DNA from: AWTP1-13 sp033764875
Lineage (GTDB): Bacteria; Pseudomonadota; Alphaproteobacteria; Rhizobiales; Hyphomicrobiaceae
Length of the DNA: 64,000 bases
Direction: 5' to 3'
Assembly (NCBI GenBank): GCA_033764875.1
Contig: JANRIO010000009.1
Span: forward strand, 62,001-126,000
The position numbers and the translations under genes were made by a program. Shown here in pieces: positions 1 through 7,670 of this stretch. The notes under the pieces were generated by a model. It had not been told where the DNA came from and searched no databases. It saw nothing but the letters and a program-made list of their open reading frames with translations. Every line of letters begins with the position of its first letter. Position 1 is the first letter of the stretch.

Positions 1-1064
1 GCCGCGGTCGCGGCCTTGAACGTGGCAATCTGCCGGTCCGCGCTCGTTCCCACCGCCGCGATGTGCCGCGTGCGCTCGACCTCGGCGACGCAACCGAGCG
101 CCATCGCGTCCTCGCGGACGAGCGCGAGCAGCTCCTCGAGAAGGTCGCGGAAAGGCACCAGCTCGCCCTTGCCGAAATCGAACAGCGAGCCGTCGACGCC
201 GTACCGCTGCGCCCGCCACCGGTTCTCCGCGAGCAGGAACAGCGGATAGTCGCGCCAGCTCTGGTTCGCTCGCCGGATGCGGTAGAGCATGCGCACGATC
301 GCGACGAACAGCGCTGCCACCGCGGTCGCGTCCTTCACGTCGGTGGCGACGTCCGTGATGCGCATCTCGAGCGTCGGGAAGCGGGCCGACGGACGCAGGT
401 CCCACCAGATCTTGGTCGCGTCCCCGATCACCCCCGCCCGCACCAGCACCTCGACGGTGCGCCTGTACTCTCCCCAGCTGTCGAACCACTGCGGCAGCCC
501 CGTGCGCGGCAGTTGCTGGAAGGCGGCGAGGCGATAGCTCTTGAGCCCGGTGTCCTGCCCTTCCGCGAACGGCGAGGAGGTGGACAGCACGAGCAGGTGC
601 GGCAGGAAATAGCGCGCCTGGTTCATCAGGTCGATGCGCAGCTCGTCGTCCTCGACGCCCACGTGCACGTGCATGCCGCAGATCACCATCCGCCGCGACA
701 CCCCGGCGAGATCCTGCGCCAGCGACTGGTAGCGTGCGCCCTCCGACGGCTCCTGCTCTTTCCAGTTGGCGAAAGGGTGGGTCGCCGCGGCCAGCATGGC
801 CAGACCGTGTCGTGCCGCGCACGCCGCGATCGTCTGGCGCAGGTCCGAGAGCTCGCGCCCGGCATCCGAGAGCGTCGCATGCACGCGCGTGCCGACCTCG
901 ATCTGCGCCTTCAGGAACTCGCGGCTCACCTGCCCGCCCAGCGCCTCTTTGGCGTCGTCGAACAGCGCCGGCGGGATCTCGCGCACGAGGTCGCGGCTCG
1001 CGCGGTCGACGAGCAGGTACTCCTCCTCGATGCCGACGGTGAAGGCGGGGTCCTTGAGGGTCAT
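1..1064 (-). CDS. YbdK-type carboxylate-amine (glutamate-cysteine) ligase, 3' end cut by window edge
   Basis: The first 354 codons of a glutamate-cysteine ligase family 2 protein are visible; the C-terminus lies outside the window. The start is the ATG at 1064, giving MTLKDPAFTVGIEEEYLLVD, whose GIEEEY segment is the nucleotide/metal-binding motif of the family. Further on come HVHVGV and the substrate-site region with DLRPSARFPTLEMRITD, both typical of YbdK-like enzymes. Family members form an amide bond between glutamate and an amine such as cysteine, using ATP in the cytoplasm; many YbdK proteins have weak activity and an uncertain natural substrate. It lies 11 bp upstream of sufE on the same strand, so the two may be co-transcribed. 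Family assignment is secure; the exact substrate is not. Confidence 0.88.
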   Translation of the reverse strand, partial: MTLKDPAFTVGIEEEYLLVDRASRDLVREIPPALFDDAKEALGGQVSREFLKAQIEVGTRVHATLSDAGRELSDLRQTIAACAARHGLAMLAAATHPFANWKEQEPSEGARYQSLAQDLAGVSRRMVICGMHVHVGVEDDELRIDLMNQARYFLPHLLVLSTSSPFAEGQDTGLKSYRLAAFQQLPRTGLPQWFDSWGEYRRTVEVLVRAGVIGDATKIWWDLRPSARFPTLEMRITDVATDVKDATAVAALFVAIVRMLYRIRRANQSWRDYPLFLLAENRWRAQRYGVDGSLFDFGKGELVPFRDLLEELLALVREDAMALGCVAEVERTRHIAAVGTSADRQIATFKAATA

Positions 1065-1075
1065 CGCCCCGCCCG

Positions 1076-1492
1076 TCAGTCGAGCGCGTTCTGCGCGTCG
1101 CGCCGGATGCGCTCGACCATGGCGGCAAAGCCGTTCGAGCGCTGGGGCGTCAGATGCTCCTTGAGGCCGAGCCGCGCGAACTCGGCCTGCGCATCCACCG
1201 TCAGCGCCTCCCGCGGCGTCCGTCCCTGGTACAGCGCGAACAGGATGGCGATGAGCCCGCGCACGATGTGGGCGTCGCTGTCGCCCTGCAGCGCCAGAGC
1301 CCGGCCCCGATCGGTCTCCACAAGCTGCGTCGCAAGCCAGACCTGGCTTGCGCACCCGCGCACCTTGTTGGCCTCCGTGTGCAGGGCCTCCGCCAGCGGC
1401 GGCAGCGCCTTGCCGAGCTCGATCACGTAGCGGTAGCGGTCCTCCCAGTCATCGAGGAGGGCGAAATCCGAGCGGATGTTCTCGATCGTCAT
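1076..1492 (-). CDS. sufE: SufE-family cysteine desulfurase activator
   Basis: 138-residue SufE-like protein. SufE accepts persulfide sulfur from the desulfurase SufS and passes it to the Fe-S scaffold in the cytoplasm. The conserved acceptor cysteine is visible as Cys47 in KVRGCASQVW, followed by the typical D-x-D-A-x-I-V-R-G-L-I-A helix and a C-terminal LTPQRSNGFAAMVERIR segment. The ATG at 1492 (MTIENIRSDF) is chosen over an upstream alternative start that would add 32 low-complexity residues, because family members begin at this point. The length is normal. The suf operon itself is not in the window, as is common for sufE in alphaproteobacteria. Confidence 0.93.
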   Translation of the reverse strand: MTIENIRSDFALLDDWEDRYRYVIELGKALPPLAEALHTEANKVRGCASQVWLATQLVETDRGRALALQGDSDAHIVRGLIAILFALYQGRTPREALTVDAQAEFARLGLKEHLTPQRSNGFAAMVERIRRDAQNALD

Positions 1493-1606
1493 GCCATGGG
1501 GCCTCGGGCTCGTGCGCGGTCCCGGCAAGCTACCCAAGCCGCGGCCTGCCCTCATGCATATGGGGAGCGCCCCCCGCCGCGCAAGCACGACGCGAGACCG
1601 CCGTCC

Positions 1607-1963
1607 TCAGGTGCCCTGGCGCCGATAGCCGTAGGGATCCTCGCCCCGCCCTGCCGGCCTGGGTTGTACGCGGGAGCGTTGCGTGCCCTCCACCGCGGGC
1701 TCCACGTAAGGCGTCTGGCCCTCCTCCTTGCCCGCCGAGGTGGCAAGGTCGTAGCCCATGCGCACGGCGAACTCCAGCTTGCGCACGAACACGTCCCAGA
1801 CGTTGCCGGCGGTCTCGCAGGTCTTCGCGTTGCGGTCGCAGAACGTCACCGCGCGGTCCACGGCATAGGAGGCATTCTGGTAGAGGCGCTGCTGCTGGCC
1901 CTCGTCCGAAGGCATCAGAAGCACGACGAGCCCCGCACCGAACGCCACACGTAGCAGACCCAT
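1607..1963 (-). CDS. DUF5330 family protein
   Basis: 118-residue protein of the DUF5330 type, a small family restricted largely to Rhizobiales. It has one N-terminal hydrophobic segment (about residues 3-18, MGLLRVAFGAGLVVLL) that could be a membrane anchor or signal. This is followed by the conserved stretch with FCDRNAKTCETAG, which holds two cysteines, and the VRKLEFAVRMGYDLA helix. No function is known. Its position next to sufE and near DUF1491 is a recurrent arrangement in the order. The C-terminal tail is rich in proline and arginine and looks disordered. Confidence 0.8.
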   Translation of the reverse strand: MGLLRVAFGAGLVVLLMPSDEGQQQRLYQNASYAVDRAVTFCDRNAKTCETAGNVWDVFVRKLEFAVRMGYDLATSAGKEEGQTPYVEPAVEGTQRSRVQPRPAGRGEDPYGYRRQGT

Positions 1964-2239
1964 TGTCCGTGCACTCCTCTACCCAACCTGCAACTTCCGG
2001 CGAGCCTCGTCACTCCGGGCCCGCGCATGCTCCCTCCTTAGCAGCCGCGGCTCACCATGCCGCAAACGCGGCAGAGGCATTTCGAGGCGAAATTGCTTCA
2101 AATTGCTGCTAACCGCGCCGCGGCGTCCGCGCCGTGTCCCGCAGGCCCATATTTCGCCTGCACCGCCGCAAATTAGCGATTTGTTAACCGCTCGCCCCGA
2201 ATCATCGCTGCGGCCCGTTGGCAGACCAGGAGACGCCCC

Positions 2240-2893
2240 ATGACACCGCGGCTTGCCCGTGTCGCGCTCTGCACGTTCGCGTTCCTGGGCGGCGCCATCG
2301 CCACCAATGCGCTGTATTTCCAGACGCGCTCGACGCCGCCCGTCCGCTCGGCCGACCGCCTCGGCATCGAGAAGGCGTCCTGGGGCTCCTCCCGTACGGC
2401 GGCGCTGCAGGCCAACAGCCTGAAGCTGGAGAACCCTCCCGAGCCCGGCGCCACCGACGGCAAGCCCGATACCATCCGCGCCATCCAGCGCGAGTTGCAG
2501 GCCCGCGGCTACGGGCCCCTGTCCATCGACGGCGTCCCGGGCCTTGCCACGCGCGCTGCCATCATGGCCTTCGAGGCCGACGAGGGGCTGCCGCTGACGG
2601 CGATCGCCAACGAGGCCCTGTTCAAGGTGATCCTGCTCGGCGCCGCCGATCCCGCTGCAATCCGCAGCGCCGAGCCCTCGGCGCGGGCGCAGGACGTGAT
2701 CCGCGCCGCGCAGGGCTGGCTGCACGCGTTGGGCTACCAGCCGGGCCCCGCCAACGGCCTCATGAGCGAGGCGACGCGCAACGCCATCCGCGCCTTCGAG
2801 ATCAGCGCCGGGCTGCCGGCCAAGGGCCGCATCTCCGCCGACCTGGTCAAGCGCCTCGCCGACAGCGTGCCGCTGAAGTCCGTTTCCCGCTGA
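2240..2893 (+). CDS. Membrane-anchored protein with two peptidoglycan-binding domains
   Basis: 217 residues. An N-terminal hydrophobic segment (about residues 7-26) suggests a signal anchor, followed by a low-complexity linker. Two PG_binding_1 repeats then follow. The first, around residues 78-135, has IRAIQRELQARGYGPLSIDGVPG and TRAAIMAFEADEGLP. The second, around 150-208, has AQGWLHALGYQPGPANGLM and TRNAIRAFEISAGLP. Such domains bind cell-wall peptidoglycan in the periplasm and are often attached to hydrolases; here no catalytic domain is present. It is transcribed away from the DUF5330 gene and is followed closely by DUF1491. Confidence 0.82.
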   Translation: MTPRLARVALCTFAFLGGAIATNALYFQTRSTPPVRSADRLGIEKASWGSSRTAALQANSLKLENPPEPGATDGKPDTIRAIQRELQARGYGPLSIDGVPGLATRAAIMAFEADEGLPLTAIANEALFKVILLGAADPAAIRSAEPSARAQDVIRAAQGWLHALGYQPGPANGLMSEATRNAIRAFEISAGLPAKGRISADLVKRLADSVPLKSVSR

Positions 2894-2932
2894 CCGCTGG
2901 CCTTCGCGTCCCGAGGCGGCTACACCGATGGC

Positions 2933-3283
2933 ATGCGTCTCAAGGCCGACATCTGGGTGAAAGCTTACATGCGCCGCTGCGAGATCGAGGGCGCGCAGGC
3001 GCTGCTTGAGCGGCGCGGCGACGCCGATGCCGGCGCCATCTACATCAAGATCAGCCGCCTCGACGGCACCGCGGCGCTCTATGGCCCCGCGCCCGCTGGC
3101 CTCGACATCGAGCGCGAGGACCGGCTCTGGGCGCCGGTCATGCCGACACCTTCGGCCTCCGAGGCCGATTGCGATCGCTTTCTCGCCCGCCAGATCGAGT
3201 TCGATCCCGACATCTGGATCGTCGTGGTCGAGGACAGGCAGGGCCGCCACTTCCTCGATGACTGGCTGATGAAGCCACGGTGA
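2933..3283 (+). CDS. DUF1491 family protein
   Basis: 116-residue cytoplasmic protein of the DUF1491 type found in alphaproteobacteria. It shows the family pattern MRLKADIWVKAYMRRCEIEG at the start, the AIYIKISRLDG strand, the FDPDIWIVVVEDRQGRHFLD segment and a short basic end. No function is established. It lies 39 bp downstream of the peptidoglycan-binding gene in the same direction, so the two are probably transcribed together. Confidence 0.85.
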   Translation: MRLKADIWVKAYMRRCEIEGAQALLERRGDADAGAIYIKISRLDGTAALYGPAPAGLDIEREDRLWAPVMPTPSASEADCDRFLARQIEFDPDIWIVVVEDRQGRHFLDDWLMKPR

Positions 3284-3505
3284 CCGGACCGTGTCGGTCT
3301 TGCACCGGACTGAGGCACGCTTCCAACACCACCCGCGAAAACCGGCCATTTGGGTTGCAGGGCCATTGTCACGGCCAGCCCCGCGCAATCGCCGGCCAAT
3401 TAGAACTTTCCTGAGCGCCGGGGTGAGATTCGTCCAGCGCGCCTGCAATGAGCCGCATCGCTCCGCGCGATGCCTATCGGCTTCGGGCTCATCGAGGAGG
3501 TGGCC

Positions 3506-3742
3506 ATGACAACGATCATAGAATTCCGCGGCAGTGCGGCCCGCGGCGACACACGAGCCGGCGACGGCAAGGGCCAGGGCGAGGTCATCATCTTCCCCGG
3601 GGTCAGGCGGGAGCGGCACGCGCAAGCCGAGACCGCCTCAGGTCCGGCGGCGGCCTCGCAATTGCAGGCTCAGGCGCCGCCAAGGGCCAAACGCAATCGC
3701 GCCAGGCCCAAACGCGACCGCATCGAATTGCCCGAGCAATAA
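3506..3742 (+). CDS. Small basic hypothetical protein (78 aa)
   Basis: Unrecognised small protein. The ATG at 3506 is preceded by a good ribosome binding site (GAGGAGG at about 3494-3500), better than an in-frame start 36 bp upstream. It has an N-terminal MTTIIEFRGSAARGD stretch, a central GEVIIFPGVRRERH motif and a basic, alanine/proline-rich tail ending in RNRARPKRDRIELPEQ. The hydrophobic IIFPGV patch followed by basic residues looks like a short conserved binding motif, but I cannot assign a function. Codon use and the strong Shine-Dalgarno support a real gene. Confidence 0.6.
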   Translation: MTTIIEFRGSAARGDTRAGDGKGQGEVIIFPGVRRERHAQAETASGPAAASQLQAQAPPRAKRNRARPKRDRIELPEQ

Positions 3743-3797
3743 TTCCTCCCCTGCCGCCAGCGGCCATTCCGCTCCGCCCGCGAAACGATCGGGCGGC

Positions 3798-4430
3798 TCA
3801 GCGTTTGGCGGGCGAGCACGACGTGCGCCCCAGCGCCGCCTCCGTCTGCGCCCTGTACGCCAGCCCCTTCAGCGGCGCCCGAACCATCACGAACCCCTCC
3901 GGCGTTGGCGACGCCACCTGGATGTCCGAGCTGCCGAACCGGCGCGGCGCTGCGGCGATCTCCGCGCTCGCGATCCCGGGCGTCAGCACGAAGGATACCT
4001 CCGTCCGCTTCTGCTGGCCGGGCATGACGTAGAAGTTGTCGCCCTGCGCCGAATGCAGCGACAGCGTCCAGCCGGGCTCGGGCAGCATCGCCGAGACGCG
4101 CAGGTTGTCGACCGAGAGATCGTAGCGGCAGAAGACGTAGAGCGCCTCCGGCATCGCGTATGGAAACGGCTGCTTGGCCGGCACCGGCGGCGGCAGCACC
4201 ACGGCCCGGTTGACCGGCAGCTGCGGCTTCATCCGCACCATTGCCGTTGCCGGCGCCGTGCGCGGCGTCGCGAACACGACCGCAATATGCACGAGCCCCG
4301 CGGCGACGACCCCGGCAACCAGCACCCGCCAGTCGATCAGCAGGCGCGCCGCCCGCGACTCCGGCCGCCTTCGCGGCGCCGCCGGCCGCGCCGGCTCTGC
4401 GGCATCGATGCTGTCCAGCGTCACCGTCAT
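3798..4430 (-). CDS. Short DUF1254-family membrane-anchored protein
   Basis: 210 residues. An N-terminal arginine-rich cytoplasmic tail is followed by one transmembrane segment (about residues 35-54, VLVAGVVAAGLVHIAVVF) and a periplasmic domain. That domain contains YVFCRYDLSVDNLRVSAMLP and LSLHSAQGDNFYVMPGQ, which resemble the short rhizobial DUF1254 proteins. It overlaps by 4 bp (ATGA) with the upstream DUF1214 gene, and such DUF1254/DUF1214 pairs are usual in this order. Function unknown; co-conservation with DUF1214 and adjacency to a penicillin-binding protein hint at an envelope role, which is inference only. Confidence 0.72.
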   Translation of the reverse strand: MTVTLDSIDAAEPARPAAPRRRPESRAARLLIDWRVLVAGVVAAGLVHIAVVFATPRTAPATAMVRMKPQLPVNRAVVLPPPVPAKQPFPYAMPEALYVFCRYDLSVDNLRVSAMLPEPGWTLSLHSAQGDNFYVMPGQQKRTEVSFVLTPGIASAEIAAAPRRFGSSDIQVASPTPEGFVMVRAPLKGLAYRAQTEAALGRTSCSPAKR

Positions 4431-5005
4431 CGGCAGCGCTGCCTCGCGATCTCGGGCAGCGCCTTGGCGGCCGTCGCCGCGGCGTTGCCGTCCACGGCGC
4501 TCGCCACGGTGAGCACGACATTGATCTGGCTGCCGCCACCGATCGGCAGCCAGTTGCCGGGTCGCGCATCGCGCGCCAGCGTGATCACCGCCTTGCCGTC
4601 CGGCTCGCGCATGGCCGTCCAGGAGTTGAAGGCGTAGCGCTCGGCCGCGTTCGGCACGAGCAGGCCCTTGCTGTTGTAGGCCGCGATCGCCCAGAAGCTG
4701 CTCTGCGCCAGATCGACGACGATGCTGTACTCGCAGGCCGAGCTCAGCCCTGCGCCGCTGCTGTCGGTGTTGGCGAGATACCGCGCCTCATAGGCCGACG
4801 ACAGCGGCAGCAGGCCGCGCCGGGCAACGTGGGCCCGCGCATACGGATCGGCATCCGTGCGCCCGAGCGCCGTCCACTCCAGCCACGGGCCGACGCTGCG
4901 CGTCGACAGCATCGAGTCGTGCTCCATCATGGTCCAGGCCGTGCCGTAGCCGAGCCCGCCCGCGATCGCCGCGAACGCGATGAGATTGGCGACAAGTCTG
5001 CGCAA
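4427..5005 (-). CDS. DUF1214 domain membrane-anchored protein, TTG start
   Basis: 192 residues beginning at a TTG (5003-5005), 5 bases beyond the stop codon of the PBP1A gene. An in-frame ATG occurs only later, inside the membrane segment, so the TTG is preferred. The protein has one transmembrane helix (about residues 6-24, NLIAFAAIAGGLGYGTAW) and then a DUF1214 domain with AYEARYLANTDSSG, the FWAIAAYNSKGLL strand and GSQINVVLTVAS near the end. The family's function is unknown. The gene sits between PBP1A and the DUF1254 gene in one tightly packed transcription unit. Confidence 0.76.
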   Translation of the reverse strand: MRRLVANLIAFAAIAGGLGYGTAWTMMEHDSMLSTRSVGPWLEWTALGRTDADPYARAHVARRGLLPLSSAYEARYLANTDSSGAGLSSACEYSIVVDLAQSSFWAIAAYNSKGLLVPNAAERYAFNSWTAMREPDGKAVITLARDARPGNWLPIGGGSQINVVLTVASAVDGNAAATAAKALPEIARQRCR

Positions 5006-5010
5006 GGCCG

Positions 5011-7365
5011 TCAGGGGCGGGCTCCAGTGGACGAGGTCGCGATTGGAGAGGCCATCTCGGCACGGCGCTCCTGCGGCGGCAGCTCGGTGCTGCGCCCGCG
5101 CGGCCCTTCGCCGGGCCTGGGCACCGGCACCGGCTGCGTCTCGACGCCCTCCCCCGTCCCGGGTGCTGCCGGCTTTGCGGCGCCGCCTGCCGCGCGCATG
5201 CTGTCGGCCACCTTGCGCAGCGCATTGCGCGTCTGGTCGGGCATCAGCGACTTGCGCGGCTGCTGCGCTGCCTGCGCCTCCGCCATCGCCGGGTCGGTGC
5301 GGCGCAGCTCGGCCATCCGCTGCTGGTCGGCGATCTGGTTGGGATGCGGCTGCAGGCCCGGAATCACGGGGATCGGCCGGTTCTTGTGGGCCACCGACAT
5401 GAAGGCGTGCCAGACCATGGTCGGCAGGCTGCCGCCGGTGACGCCGCCGTTCCAGTGCATCGGCTTGAAATCGTCGTGCCCGATCCAGACCCCCGTGACC
5501 AGCGCGCCGGTGAAGCCCACGAACCAGGCGTCGCGGTAGCTGGTGCTGGTCCCGGTCTTGCCGGCCGCCGTCGTGAAGTCCAGGATCGCCTTGCGCGCGG
5601 TGCCTTCCGACACCACGGCCTGCATCATCTGGTTCATGCCCTCGACGGTGCGGCGGCTGACCACCTGCTCCGGCGCCGGCTCGTCGCGGTCGCGGCTGTA
5701 GATCAGCTCGCCCTTGGAGTTGAACAGCTCGAGCACGGCGTACCCCTTGGCGAGCTTTCCGCCGTTGGCGAACGCCGCGTAGGCACCCGTATGGTCCAGC
5801 GGCGTGATGCCCGTGTCGCCGAGCGCCATGGAGCACGTCTTGCGCACGCCGGCGACGCCCAGCCGCTGCGTCATCTCGATCACCTTCTCGCGGCCGTACT
5901 TGAGCGACAGCACCACCGCCGGCACGTTGAGCGAGACCTTGAAGGCGTCGATCGCCATCAGCGAGCGGCCCGAGCCGCCGCCGCCGCTGTAGTTGCGCGG
6001 CGCCCAGTTGCCGCATTGGCCGCCGAAGTCCTGCACGATCGACTTCGGGCCGAGCCCGCCCTCCTCGAACGCCGTGGCGTAGACGTAGAGCTTGAACGAC
6101 GAGCCTGGCTGGCGCCGCGCATGCGAGGCGCGGTTGAACTGGTTCTCCTCGTAGTCGACACCGCCCACCAGCGCCCGCACCGCGCCATCCGGCTCCATCG
6201 ACACCACCGCGCCGGTGAAGGGATTGATGCTGCCCCGCTGCCGCGGCGCGCCCGGCACCGTGCCCGTCTGGCGCAGCGTGTTGATCAGCGCCTCCTGCGC
6301 CAGCTGCTGCAGCTCGAGATCGACCGTGGTGCGGGCCGTCAGCACGTACTGCCCCCGGCCCTCCGCGATGCGCTGCACCTCCTCGAAGGCCCAGTCGAGG
6401 AACCAGTCGGGTGAATGCGTCGGCCGCGTCTCGATGGTCTTGGCCGGGTTGAGGCGCGCCACCGCGACCTGCCCCGCAGTCATGTAGCCGGCCTCGACGA
6501 GGTTGTTGAGCACCTCGTTCGTGCGGGCGCGGGAGGCGGGTAGGTTGATGTGCGGGGCGAATTTCGAGGGCGCCTTGAACAGGCCGGCGATTACGGCCGC
6601 TTCCGCAAGATTGATCTCGCGAACGGACTTGCCGAAATAGAACTGCGAGGCCGCCTCCACCCCGACCGCACCGCCGCCGAGATAGGCGCGGTCGAAGTAC
6701 ATCTTGAGGATCTGGCGCTTGGTGAAGCGGGTCTCGAGCAGGAACGACAGGAACAGCTCCTTGAGCTTGCGCTCGAAGGACCGCTCGGAGGACAGGAACA
6801 GGTTCTTGGCGAGCTGCTGCGTCAGCGTCGAGCCGCCCTGCACGACCTCGTTGGCGCGCGCGTTCTCGATCAGCGCCCGCATGGTGCCGAGCACGTCGAC
6901 ACCGAAATGCTCGAAGAAGCGGCGATCCTCGGTGGCCAGCGTCGCCTTGATCAGCGTATCGGGGATCTCGGCGAGCGGCACCGAGTCGTTGTGCAAGAGC
7001 CCGCGCGATCCGATCTCGACGCCGTTGCGGTCGAGGAACTTCACGGCGAACTTGCCCTGCAGGAACTTGCCCTCGTCGAACTCGTTGAAGGCCGGCAGCG
7101 CCAGCACGAACATCACGGCGAGGCCGCCGACCCCGATCGTCATGCCCTCGGAAACGATCTCGTTGAGGATGCGCTGCCAGCCCGTGAGCCGGAATCGGGC
7201 GGCGAAGGTCGTCAGCGCGTTCCAGCGATCCTTCAGGCCTTCCCAGGTCGCATTGAGGGAGGAATCGATCCACGCATCGATGCCCAGCCAGTCGATCAGG
7301 CGCCGCCGTCCGCCCTGTCTGAAAAACCACTCGTGCACGAGCCCTCGGCCTCTTGTCTCTGGCAA
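5011..7365 (-). CDS. Class A penicillin-binding protein (PBP1A-like glycosyltransferase/transpeptidase)
   Basis: 784-residue bifunctional cell-wall synthase anchored in the inner membrane. After a cytoplasmic tail of about 70 residues and one transmembrane segment (about 76-92) comes a GT51 glycosyltransferase domain with catalytic Glu146 in ATEDRRFFEH and the QGGSTLTQQLAK motif at 176-187. The transpeptidase domain follows, with the SxxK box at 422-425 (SSFK), SLN at 478-480 and KTG at 603-605. All catalytic motifs are intact. It polymerises lipid II glycan strands and cross-links the peptides in the periplasm. The C-terminal 100 residues are proline/alanine-rich. DUF1214 and DUF1254 follow directly downstream. 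Confidence 0.95.
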   Translation of the reverse strand: MPETRGRGLVHEWFFRQGGRRRLIDWLGIDAWIDSSLNATWEGLKDRWNALTTFAARFRLTGWQRILNEIVSEGMTIGVGGLAVMFVLALPAFNEFDEGKFLQGKFAVKFLDRNGVEIGSRGLLHNDSVPLAEIPDTLIKATLATEDRRFFEHFGVDVLGTMRALIENARANEVVQGGSTLTQQLAKNLFLSSERSFERKLKELFLSFLLETRFTKRQILKMYFDRAYLGGGAVGVEAASQFYFGKSVREINLAEAAVIAGLFKAPSKFAPHINLPASRARTNEVLNNLVEAGYMTAGQVAVARLNPAKTIETRPTHSPDWFLDWAFEEVQRIAEGRGQYVLTARTTVDLELQQLAQEALINTLRQTGTVPGAPRQRGSINPFTGAVVSMEPDGAVRALVGGVDYEENQFNRASHARRQPGSSFKLYVYATAFEEGGLGPKSIVQDFGGQCGNWAPRNYSGGGGSGRSLMAIDAFKVSLNVPAVVLSLKYGREKVIEMTQRLGVAGVRKTCSMALGDTGITPLDHTGAYAAFANGGKLAKGYAVLELFNSKGELIYSRDRDEPAPEQVVSRRTVEGMNQMMQAVVSEGTARKAILDFTTAAGKTGTSTSYRDAWFVGFTGALVTGVWIGHDDFKPMHWNGGVTGGSLPTMVWHAFMSVAHKNRPIPVIPGLQPHPNQIADQQRMAELRRTDPAMAEAQAAQQPRKSLMPDQTRNALRKVADSMRAAGGAAKPAAPGTGEGVETQPVPVPRPGEGPRGRSTELPPQERRAEMASPIATSSTGARP

Positions 7366-7670
7366 CCCCGCCGGCTGACAACCGCCACCGGCGCGCTGCC
7401 GCGGATTATACTCGAGTTGGCACTATGCGAGCCGCTGCATCGTCGGTCGGGCTCGCCGGCGCGCGCCGACTCGAGCCCCTCCACAGGCGATGGCCTCGGC
7501 CTACCCTATGGCATGCGGCGGCCGCGCCGCAAGGCGCCAGGCCGGTCCCGCGCACGTTTCTCGGCGCCACTGTGGATTGCCGTCGGCGGCCGCCAACAGT
7601 CTCTTGATCCAGCGCGCTTTCTCGCAGCGCAAATCAGCGTTACAAGAAGCCCGCGGACGACGAGGCGCGC
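7366..7670. other. Intergenic region between divergent PBP1A and TPR genes
   Basis: About 305 bases separate the divergent starts. Apart from the TATAAT candidate on the minus strand I see no gene, repeat or RNA structure. It must hold promoters for both directions. Confidence 0.5.
7405..7410 (-). promoter_or_regulatory. Possible -10 box for the PBP1A operon
   Basis: On the minus strand a perfect TATAAT hexamer lies 39 bases upstream of the PBP1A start codon. I see no convincing -35 hexamer 16-18 bases further upstream, so this is only a candidate. Confidence 0.3.

Noticed and set aside
1979..3625. A 548-codon minus-strand open frame
   Set aside because: It runs antisense through the peptidoglycan-binding and DUF1491 genes and has no domain, ribosome site or plausible composition.
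4427..7381. A 984-codon frame reading through PBP1A in another phase and into DUF1214
   Set aside because: Only its last 192 codons are real (DUF1214); the rest is an out-of-phase reading of PBP1A.
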